From assembly GCA_036346275.1 (NCBI GenBank), contig CM070730.1:43136918-43200917 (forward strand): a stretch of 64,000 nucleotides of DNA. Direction: 5' to 3'. The translations under genes and the position numbers were made by a program. This document shows, one piece after another, positions 56,309-64,000 of the stretch. The stretch comes from Otatea glauca (taxonomy: Eukaryota; Streptophyta; Magnoliopsida; Poales; Poaceae). Position 1 is the stretch's first letter. Each line of letters begins with the position of its first letter. A model generated the notes under the pieces. The model did not search any database and had not been told where the DNA came from. It saw nothing but the letters and a program-made list of their open reading frames with translations.

Positions 56309-57252
56309 ATCATACTCATCTCAAACTCTGTGCTCATCACCTCAAAAAACTGAGACACTAAAAATGATATCGTCCACATAAATCTGGACGAGAAGAAAAT
56401 GCGACTCATGGTGTCTAATGAACAAAGTCTTGTCTACTACGCCCATTTTGAAGTCATGGCTGAGAAGATAAGACTTGATCCTCTCATACCATACTCTGGG
56501 GGCCTGCTTGAGTCCATACAGAGCTTCAGAAAGCTTGTATAGATGTCTCGGAAACTTGGAGTTCTCAAATCCTAGAGGTTGTTTAACATAAACCTCTTCC
56601 TCAATATAGCCATTGAGGAATGCACTCTTGACATCCATTTGATAGAGCTTGAAACCCCGGGATGCAGAGAATGCAAGCAGGATCCTAATAGCCTCTAGTC
56701 TAGCTACAGGGGCAAAGGTCTCCTCAAAGTCAAGACCCTCAACCTGAGAAAAGCCCTGTGCAACTAGCCTAGCCTTGTTGCGAATGACAACCCCATCCTC
56801 ACCCTACTTGTTTTTTAACACCCACTTGGTCCCAATGACATTATGACTTGATGGACATTCTAGAAGCTGCTAAACTTTGTTTCTCTCGAAGTTTTCAAGT
56901 TCCTCATGCATAGCATTAATCCAAGACTCGTCAGATAATGCATGAGTCACATCTTTCGACTCAAATGAGGCAACAAAGGCAGAGTGAAGGCAAAAACTGG
57001 ACAAACCTGATTTTGAGCGAGTGACTCGCTCAAACAGATCACCGATGATCTGATCAGGTGGATGAAAATGCTGAATATGATGAGGAGGTCTAGAAGCAGA
57101 AGTGGCATCTACCTCATTCACAAAAGAGGTAGGAGCAGAGCCACTAGCTGCATGAGAGTAAGAAGGCAAGGGCTGGCCTTCCTGAGGTGTAGAAATGGAA
57201 ACAAGAGGCACCTCAGGTGTAGAGGGGATTGGATCAGGTGGAACACCGTCAT
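56309..57252 (-). pseudogene. Copia-B2 reverse transcriptase and linker
   Basis: The best frame (56342-56638) has MDVKSAFLNGYIEEEVYVKQP, RHLYKLSEALYGLKQAPR, VWYERIKSYLL and the intact catalytic box in VQIYVDDIIF (about 56350-56380). Upstream (56640-56860) come ARLEAIR and GTKWVF regions in other frames. The linker 56870-57211 contains MPLVSISTPQEGQ and ESWINAMHEELENFERNKV. Copia RT, more intact than that of B1 at the active site. Confidence 0.88.
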
Positions 57253-57834
57253 CTCAATCATCCTCATCCTCTACAAAGATGGTCTTGGAGGAAGAAGAAG
57301 AGCCTGAAATGTCAGGTCTAGCTCCTGGGCTAGCATCATCAAAGGTCACTTCACAGGTCTCTATGATTCTATGCGCATCGTAACTCCACACCCTATAGCT
57401 ACGAGAAGAAGTCGAATAACCCAGAAAGATACCATCAGAAGAACGAGACTCAAACTTATCCAGGTTACCAGACTTCAAAATAAAACACTTGCAACCACAC
57501 ACACGAAAATGAGAAACACTGGGCTTTCGCCCATACCTCAACTCGTAAGAAGTGCGGTGCAAATGTGCTCTAAAAAATACACGATTAGAAATATGGCAAG
57601 CAATAGCTATAGCCTCAGACCAAAACTTCCTAGGAGTATTGTACTCGTCTAGCATCGTCCTAACCATCTCTACTAGGGTCCTGTTCTTCCTTTCCACTAC
57701 GCCATTTTGCTAAGAGATGTAGGGAGAGAAGAACTGATGCTCTAAACCATACTCCACACAGAAACTCTTAAAATAGGAGTTCCTAAACTCCATGCCATTG
57801 TCACTACGTATAGCTCGTAGGGCACTAAGGAGCT
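57253..57834 (-). pseudogene. Copia-B2 integrase, truncated at its N-terminal side
   Basis: MERKNRTLVEMVRTMLDEYN (with the catalytic Glu), RKFWSEAIAIACHISNRVF, YGRKPSVSHFRVCGCKCFI and SRSSDGIFLGYSTSSRSYRV. Right of it the frame changes and RSDNGMEFRN (second Asp) is read at 57780-57810. Homology stops at about 57834, at the start of the Tat-type LTR, so the first catalytic Asp is missing. Confidence 0.88.
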
Positions 57835-58676
57835 TGACGAATACTTATAACAGGGGTACCCCAACGGCCCGAAGTGACGAGCCGGCGGCCTCACGCACAG
57901 CTCAAGCCCAACAGGCGCTCGGCCCACTACCGGCCGAAGCACTGCAAAATCACGCGAACATCCCTTCCCGACCGATCGAGGCGTCTCGACAAGCTGAGCT
58001 CCGACCCCCGCGGGTCGGGATCCTGACTCGATCGTGCCAAGACAACCTCGCCAAGGGCAGCGTGTCAAAGCCTCTACCGATATGACCACGTACCCCACGA
58101 ATGGGGTCAATCGAAGTGACTATACAAGGCGGTGGCTCCTTCCCAGAAGGTTTAATGGTGACCGAAGTCATGCTCCGATCCCATCGGCCGGTCACATACG
58201 ATTACTAAGACACGCTCTCTCGAGCAACACCCACATCATGCGCGACAACGTCAACACTCGTAAGGTTCGCGGAGGCGGTCGCCGTTTCGAGAAATACCTA
58301 ACGCATGCAGCCAACTAGGCTACCGACCTAGCATGGGCAAGGCGGGTGATGATCGATCGGCGAGCGAAGGACCGAAGCCCCTAGTGTAGGTCGTCTCGTC
58401 CTCTCCCAATTCGATGTAACTGCCCCTTCCTTTCGTATAAAGGAGGCGGGAATCCCGTAATGAGGCGATCGAACCCATCTCGCTAAGCCATTAGCACTCT
58501 CGCTTATAAACTTTGTGCGAGTCATACATCTTGAAGGGAATACAATGCCACCACACGGTGGAGTAGGACCTTGGCCGAACGGTATACATCTTGGACTTCC
58601 GAGTCTAACCATTCGAGGAGTGGAGCAGCGGCCTTAGACTTACAAATTTACTTGCGGTGCTCAAAGCGGCAAGCGG
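57835..58676 (+). repeat. Tat-type 5' LTR (end approximate)
   Basis: It starts TGACGAATACTTATAACAGGGG, directly at the break in copia-B2. TATA box TATAAAGG at 58436-58443. The end is put just before TTAGCGCGCCCGGTAGGG (58677), which looks like the TTGGCGCGCCAGGTAGGG primer-site region of related grass elements. No second LTR is in the window to prove the borders. Short frames inside are not genes. Confidence 0.65.
58436..58443 (+). promoter_or_regulatory. Tat-type LTR TATA box
   Basis: TATAAAGG in TTTCGTATAAAGGAGGCGGG, about 240 bp before the LTR end, a usual place for this group. Confidence 0.6.
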
Positions 58677-58694
58677 TTAGCGCGCCCGGTAGGG
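58677..58694 (+). promoter_or_regulatory. Tat-type primer-binding region (tentative)
   Basis: TTAGCGCGCCCGGTAGGG follows the LTR end. Related elements have TTGGCGCGCCAGGTAGGG here. The tRNA partner cannot be set from this altered copy. Confidence 0.4.
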
Positions 58695-58738
58695 TCTTGC
58701 GCGTCTTCATCACCATCTCCGGTTAAGCTTGCCTCACG

Positions 58739-60740
58739 ATGGCATCTTCCACCCGCGACAGCATGGCTGCGCAGAGCGAGATCGCCGGCTCCCTCAACTT
58801 TACCGTCACCTCGGCGGGAGGCTTACGCTCATCCTGCGCCACCGGGAACCGGCACCGGCAGAAGCAGGCGCCATCTCCGGCGACCATGGCTCGGCAGGCG
58901 CCCTGCGAGTCCCAAAGCGGAGCACGGGAAGCGCTCGCCACGTCGCGAAGCTCCCATGGGCCGGCGGTGGCCGTGTCACCTCGCGAGCTCACAACTTGTG
59001 GCGATGGTGGCTACATGCGGCCTCTATCCACAGTGCTGGAAGACTCTTCCGGCCATGACTCGGCTTCGACGGAGTACCCTACCGCGAGGCGGCACTCGCG
59101 AGTGCAACATGGCGAGCACGGTCGATTAATCATAACCCCGCGATTCTGAGGGGCCCCATCCGGCGCTACGAGGCGCGGAGGAGGAACACCAGTGTGGCGT
59201 CTTGAGCAGCGCTCAAGCTCGCCGCGGCGAACTCCGTGACAATGCGAAGAGCTGGATAAGCGAAGGTGAGCTCGACCGGCTCGAGCTAACACAGGCGAGG
59301 ATGAGCCGAGACCAGTGCCGGCGGCAGCGCTTGCGCCGCGGCAGCAGCACCACCTGGTGGCGGAAGAATCAAGCGGCCTCGGTTCTTCCCCATGCAAGCG
59401 AGCGTGGCGCGGTGCGATCTTGCCGAGGCCTTCCGGGCTGGCCGGCCGGAGGCCAAAGCCACGCGTGCAGAACCTCCGGTACAGTGCGGCGTGCGGCCGT
59501 GCAACACATGCGAGCCTCGGCTCCTACCACTCGGCGCCACCTCGCCACCGGGCCCGCACCGCCGCTTCGGCCCGTGGGTCCGTGGCGGCGCCACACCTGA
59601 ACCACCCGGGCCTCGGGCACCCGGTGCGCCCGGCGCCTCGGCGATGCCTCGGCGTTCGCGCCACCCTCGGCGCGGAGAAAGAGGCGGAGGCCGTCCACTC
59701 ACGTATTGTGGGCGGCGGGCGCCACCGCCGCGGACCAAGCCCGATGGTCGGACCACGGGCTACGCCGAGGGATCCGTCGGTAGTTTCCTGCCCGGCGCCC
59801 ACCAACATCGCCAAGTACATGCGGGGCCACGAACCCGGTGTACGGCGAAGACTCCGGCTCGCATGCGGGCGGGAAGCGGCGGATGATCTCTTCATCATCG
59901 GTACCTCCCCATCTACCTTGCGGACTCGGCCCGAGCTTGGCTCGAGTACTTGCGCCGAGAACCATCGAGGCGGGCGACTTGAAGACCCTCTTCGCGGCAA
60001 CTTCGAGCGATTACAAGCGCCACAGCAGCTCACTGGGACACGAAGGGCTGCAGCGGCGGCGAGGAAACCCTCGCGATTACATCCGCGGTTTTCGCCAATG
60101 CAACGAGCTCCCGATATCTCCGATGCGATGTCGTGGGGCATTCATCTCGGCACCTCCTGCAAGGCCACGGTGCACAACTGGGTGTCTCAAGCCGGGACCA
60201 CCAAGGAGCTCCTCGACGCCGCCACCAACCACGCCTCGGCGAGGAGGTGTGGGGCTATCTTCGAAGGAGAAAGGCCCGGCAAGAGCCGGCGTCGAATCGG
60301 ATCCACTTCCAGGCCGCTCCGAGCAAGCGAGCGGAATGGAAAACAGTCCGCGAGTCCTAAGTGGTCGCATTTGTCGACCGCCTACCAAGCGGCGAGTGCG
60401 GCCGGCCGTCGCGCTGACCGCTCGAGAAATTGATGGGCGGCCGTGCGAACCACGGGTTCCCATCAAACATAAATCACGGGGCTGCGAAGTCACGAGGCGT
60501 TTCCTTTCTGCGCCCCCACGCGCGCGAGGCAAGGGAAAAAGCGACCACGGCCCCGCGGGCGTGGAGAAAAAGCGACGGCGAGTTCCCGAACCCGCCAGCG
60601 CCTCATGATCTTTGGCGGACCGTGCTCGCCCGACAGCGTCGGCTCAAACTTCGCCTCCGTGAGGTCCACGCGCCTCACTGGCCGTCCCTCAATACCTTCC
60701 GGTGGTCGAGTTCCCGGTCACCTTGATCGGTGATCACCCC
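58739..60740 (+). pseudogene. Tat-type gag
   Basis: The start is probably ATG 58739 (MASSTRDSMAAQSE). The middle is low-complexity and frame-broken. The recognisable gag core lies at 59960-60300: LKTLFAATSSDYKR, NPRDYIRGFRQCNELP, then TTKELLDAATNHAS and GAIFEGE in changing frames, and EFPNPPAP near 60580. The order fits Tat gag. At least six shifts. No zinc knuckle is clearly seen. The many long frames on both strands at 58700-60700 reflect high GC, not genes. Confidence 0.7.
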
Positions 60741-61090
60741 GACCACATCCCGGTAGGGAAGATACCCGTGGTAGTCAGAACCATCGTGGGAAGAAGCGCC
60801 TCACCAAGATGCTTATGGATGGCGGCGGCCTCAGCATCCTCGTGAGGCGGCTCGGCGCCATGGGGATTCCTCGCTCGAGTCTCCGGCCGAGCAAGGCTCC
60901 TTTCGCAGCGTCATCCGGCGGCGAGCCCATCCGCTCGAGCGGTCGACTGCCGTCACCTTTGGGGCAGGGAATTTCCGCACGAGACCCTCACTTTCAAGGT
61001 TGTGGATTTCCCGGCTCCTATCACGCTATCTGGGGAGGCCATGCTCGCCAAGTTCATGGCGGTCCCGGCTCGCCTACCTCAAGCTAAAGA
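60741..61090 (+). pseudogene. Tat-type protease
   Basis: GKKRLTKMLMDGGG (with the catalytic Asp region) near 60800-60830, followed by LGAMGIPRSSLRPSKAPF and, in a further frame, the YHAIWGG segment near 61020. This matches the protease of Tat elements, where the DGG motif replaces the usual DTG. Frame breaks occur at about 60900 and 60970. Confidence 0.7.
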
Positions 61091-62110
61091 TGCAGGGCCA
61101 CGAGTCATCATCGTGGCATCGTCTTCCAACTTGCCTACAAGCTGCGGCGGGCGATTGTGAACTTGCCTCGGCGGATCATCGCGTCTGCCGAGGCTCGACA
61201 ACCGGGAGGAAGCCTCGAGTCGCCCCGAGTCCGGCAAGTCGGGGCGGGATCCTTCAAGTCGCCGAGGACACGAAGAAGGTCGCGATCGATCCTGCGATCC
61301 GACCAAGACCGTCTTGGTCGAAGCCACGCTCCCGCCAAATAGAAAAGCGGGCTCGTCGGCTTCCTCGCGCCAACAAAGGCGTCTTCGCATGGAGGTCCTC
61401 CGACATGCGAAATCAAGAAGTCACGAGCACTCCTTGAGCATCAGGCCGGGCTCAAAGCGGTCGCCCAGCGCTGCTTGCCCGCTTCGAGGAGGCGCGGGAT
61501 CATAGGAGGAGATCGCCAAGCTTTTGGGCTGCGGGGTTTATAAAGAGAGTCGCCACCCAGTGGTGGCCAACTGTAATTGTAAAAAAGAAAAATGGGCAAT
61601 GGAGAATGTGTGTTGACTATCACGAGTCTCAACAAGCGTGTCCCAAAGACCCGTTCCCCTTGCCCGCATCGACCAAGTCATCGACTCCACAGCGGTGCGA
61701 GTCTCTTTCCTTTATGGATGCCTACTCGGCTACCACGGATAAGCGAAGGAGTCCGACCAGCTCGCGACTTCCTTCATAGCGCTGTTGAAGCTTTACGCTT
61801 TCACGTTACAATCTTTGTTCGGCCTAAAGCGCGGGCGCTACATACCGGTGATGTATGCAAGCGTGCTTCAACAACGGATCGGCATAGCGTTGAGGCGTCG
61901 TTGGCGACATCGTCGTGAAGACCAGAATCGCCGCGACCTTATTATCGACACGGAAGAAACTTTGCGAATCTTGACGGTTCGTATAAAGCTCAACCAGAAA
62001 TCGTCTTGGGGTCCCAAAGGGAAGCTGCTCGGCTTCATCGTCTCGGCGAGTATCGAGGCCAATCGGAGAAGATCTCGGTGATCGCAAGGATGGGCCGGTT
62101 CCTAATCTCA
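61091..62110 (+). pseudogene. Tat-type reverse transcriptase
   Basis: The stretch 61090-61580 is the broken lead-in. From about 61590 the motifs are KWAMENVC-like (for GKWRMCVDY), SLNKRVPKTRSPCPHRP in shifted frame (for LNKACPKDPFPLPRID), IDSTA, and SFMDAYSATTD near 61700 (for SFLDAYSGYHQI). A PKGKLLGFIVS segment lies at about 62010-62045, with IEANRR following. The catalytic YVDD is lost in a damaged part near 61890. About ten frame changes. Confidence 0.78.
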
Positions 62111-62640
62111 AAGGGTCGAGGCTAACGAGGTGCCTTGCGCCTTGAGCCGTTTCGTGTCTCGCCTTGGCGGCGCGAATGCCGCTCTGGTGCTCAAGAAATC
62201 CGACCGCTTGTTTGGACCTAGGAGGCTCGAAGCCCTCACCGCTGAAGGCCTTCCTATCCTCACTCCGGTCTGGTCGCCACGGCACGAGGCGAACCGTACT
62301 CCTCTACATCACCGCCCTTGCTCAAGTCGTCGGTGCGGCCCTTGTCAGTGGAGCAGCGGAGGAAGGCCGTGAACTCAAGGTACAGCGGCGGTCTACTTCA
62401 TCGTGAGTTCTTTTTAGTCAAGGCTCGGTACTGCGAGTCGAAGCTGCTCTCTGCGGTGCTCACCGCCGAAAGCTCGTCCATTACGCCCGACCAACCGCGC
62501 CATCACCGTGGTGACCGCGTCCCCGCTCGGCGAGATCGTCACAATCGCGGCGCCTCGGGAAGGATAGCCAAGTGGGCACTCGAGCTCGTGACCACGCGGC
62601 ATAACATCGTCCCTCGGACCGCGATCCGTCGCGAGCTCGG
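62111..62640 (+). pseudogene. Tat-type RNase H
   Basis: LLYITALAQVVGAALVSG near 62300, then EGRELKVQR, RKLVHYA near 62470 and ITVVTASPLGEIV, followed by GASGRIAKWALELV near 62560-62590. This is the gypsy RNase H of Tat elements in the expected order. Frame breaks at about 62400, 62490 and 62530. Confidence 0.75.
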
Positions 62641-63080
62641 CGACCGTCGCCGAGTGGACGAAGCCAGCGCCACGATGTCGAAGACCGTCTTGGACAATGT
62701 ACTGATGGATCCTACACCAAAAGCGGTAGCGAGCGCGGGAGTAAATCATCATTTCCCGCTCGGGAACAAACTTCAGTCGCCATCAGGTTGCTCTTGCCGC
62801 GACCAACAACATCGCCGGTCACGAGGCTCGTCAGCGGTCTCGGATCGCTGCCGACCTCGGCGCTCGCCGACTCTGCGTCGCGGAGGACTCAAGCTTGTCG
62901 TCGACCAGGTCATGAAGGCCGGGCGCGAGGCGCCCGTATGGCTGCGTCTTGTCGGGAAGTCGCAAGCTCGAGGGGCGGTTTAAGGGTTTGAGCTCCACCA
63001 CGACTCTGAGGCGCTTCAGCGGTGAGGCCGATTGCCTAGCCAATCTTGCCTCGGCCAGTCGATCCACCGGGATCTTAAAT
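62641..63080 (+). pseudogene. Tat-type second (archaeal-type) RNase H
   Basis: LDNVLMD (the DGS-type catalytic start, shifted) at about 62690-62715, IISPSG-like sequence near 62750, ATNNIA and EALVSGLRIAADLGARRL at 62800-62875, then SSLVVDQVMKAG near 62890-62920. Together they give the extra RNase H that sits between RNase H and integrase only in the Tat group. It is split over about five frames. Confidence 0.72.
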
Positions 63081-64000
63081 GCGACCTCCTCCAACCTTCC
63101 ATCGGTGGACTCGGTGGCGGCGGTCTCGGTTCACCTAGCACGGTCACCCCGACCGCGCGATCGGCGTGAACTGGCGGGTCGAACGCGGCGTGCTAGCGGT
63201 GAATCCGGCGGAGAAGCTCTTCATCAACCGTTTGTGGACGGGTCGCTCCCCCTGACCCGGCCAGGGGCGGCGCCTCGCTCGGCGGGCAAAATCTTTTGTC
63301 TGGTCGGCCAAGACCTTTACAAGAAGAGTCCCTCCGAGTCCTCGAGTGCGTCTGGCCCGACCAAGGAGCGGCTTCTTTGCTCGATATCCATGGCGGAGTC
63401 TGCGGCCACCATGCACCCGATCCCCTCGTAGGAAAGGCCTTTCGACAAGGTTTTATTGGCCGACCGCCGTGTCGACGCCGTTAAGCGGTCGTGCGCACTG
63501 CGAAAGTGCCAATTCTTTGCGGTGAACACATCGCCAGCTCGGGCCTGCGGGCGATCCCCATCACATGGCGTTTGCGGTTTGGGGACTCGATCTGGTCGGG
63601 CCCTTCAAAAGCGCCCGGGGCTTTACTCATCTCTAGTCGCGGTGGATAAATTCACCAAGTGGATAGAGGCCAAGTCGATCGTGGCGTCACGTCGGCACAG
63701 CGGCCATCTTCTTCAGCGACATCGTTTTTGGTTGAGTCCCAACTCTATCATCACCGACAGCGGGCGCGATTCCACGAGGAAGGAGTTCCTCGAGTCTGCG
63801 GCGACTTCAACATCCGTGTCGATTGGGCGGCCGTGGCCCATCCGCGGACTAACGGCCGGTCGAGCGTGCGAGCGGCATGATCCTTCAGGACTCAAGCCCA
63901 CGGATCTTCATTCGGCTCAAGCACTTGGCGGGGCGGTGGGTGGCGAGCGCCCTCCGTCCTCACGGAGCTGCGGACCACGCCCGACCAGCGGCCGGGTTTA
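63081..64000 (+). pseudogene. Tat-type integrase (cut by window end)
   Basis: ARRARSF and LVGQDLYKK near 63290-63325, the HHCC part LLDIHGGVCGHHAPDPLVGKAFRQGF at 63380-63455 (shown in part), ITWRLRFGDSIW near 63560-63595 for the first Asp region, VDKFTKWIEAK near 63640-63675, and a SIITD-like Asp motif near 63745. DWAAVAHPRTNGRS lies at 63817-63860, where the catalytic Glu should follow. Gypsy integrase of Tat type, with many small losses; the C terminus is outside the window. Confidence 0.78.

Larger units (their letters stand above)
49379..57834 (-). mobile_element. Copia-B2: second copy of the copia-B family, truncated
   Basis: The LTR (49379-51042), noncoding region, RNase H, RT and integrase follow the same order and orientation as copia-B1 and are closely related to it. 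The RT is interrupted by a MULE fragment (53734-56227). The element stops inside integrase at 57834, where the Tat-type LTR begins, so protease, gag and the second LTR are missing from the window. It is older or more worn than B1 in places, yet its RNase H reads better. Confidence 0.9.
57835..64000 (+). mobile_element. Tat-type Ty3/gypsy element, left part
   Basis: The LTR (about 57835-58676) is followed by gag, protease, RT, RNase H, a second RNase H-like domain and integrase, in gypsy order, and runs off the window. The second RNase H between RNase H and integrase is the hallmark of the Tat group; the motifs resemble RIRE2-like grass elements. It is GC-rich, unlike its neighbours, and broken by very many one- to six-base losses, so that no long correct frame exists. 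Confidence 0.88.

Noticed and set aside
59286..60608. Very long GC-rich frames (up to 372 codons) on both strands
   Set aside because: They cross the frame-broken gag of the Tat element; the real gag motifs change frame within them.

Overview
This is plant nuclear DNA, most likely from a grass. The window is intergenic heterochromatin: a stack of nested transposable elements with no intact host gene. I found no rRNA, tRNA, CRISPR array or bacterial-type gene. The element types (Sirevirus-type Ty1/copia with gag zinc knuckles and initiator-Met primer sites, a Tekay-type chromovirus, a Tat-type gypsy with a second RNase H, a MuDR-type MULE and a gene-capturing Helitron) and LTR styles such as TGTAACATCCC fit grass genomes. 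The species cannot be told from the sequence.

Layout. (1) 1-5448: Sirevirus copia-1, minus strand, with one LTR (3992-5448), cut by the window start. (2) 5449-5857: a gypsy RT scrap. (3) 5858-9283, apparently resuming at 48656-49222: an old Tekay-like LTR. (4) 9284-48655, minus strand: a non-autonomous Helitron of about 3.7 kb, with a good 5' TC end and a 3' CTAG end at an A|T site. It carries pieces of a SYP7-type Qc-SNARE gene in which one exon is tandemly triplicated. (5) 10014-45706, plus strand: Sirevirus copia-A, inserted in the Helitron; about 12.9 kb once its own insertions are removed. It has LTRs, gag, pol and an extra ORF behind pol. (6) 17718-29474, plus strand: a complete Tekay chromovirus inside copia-A (site duplication TCTGT). 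(7) 33694-44672, minus strand: Sirevirus copia-B1 inside the 3' LTR of copia-A (site duplication ATATA). (8) 49223-49378: a further LTR scrap. (9) 49379-57834, minus strand: copia-B2, same family as B1, broken at 53734-56227 by a MuDR-type MULE fragment between 81-bp direct repeats. (10) 57835-64000, plus strand: a Tat-type gypsy element running off the window.

Order of events from the nesting: old Tekay-like LTR, then Helitron, then copia-A, then (independently) the Tekay element and copia-B1. The Tat element came after copia-B2.

Every coding region is broken by stops or frameshifts. The two LTRs of the Tekay element differ mostly by one-base indels and by changes at CAG/CTG, a pattern that looks like long-read base-calling error at methylated CHG sites. 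Some apparent frameshifts, especially in the Tekay, copia-B and Tat elements, may therefore be sequence error rather than decay.
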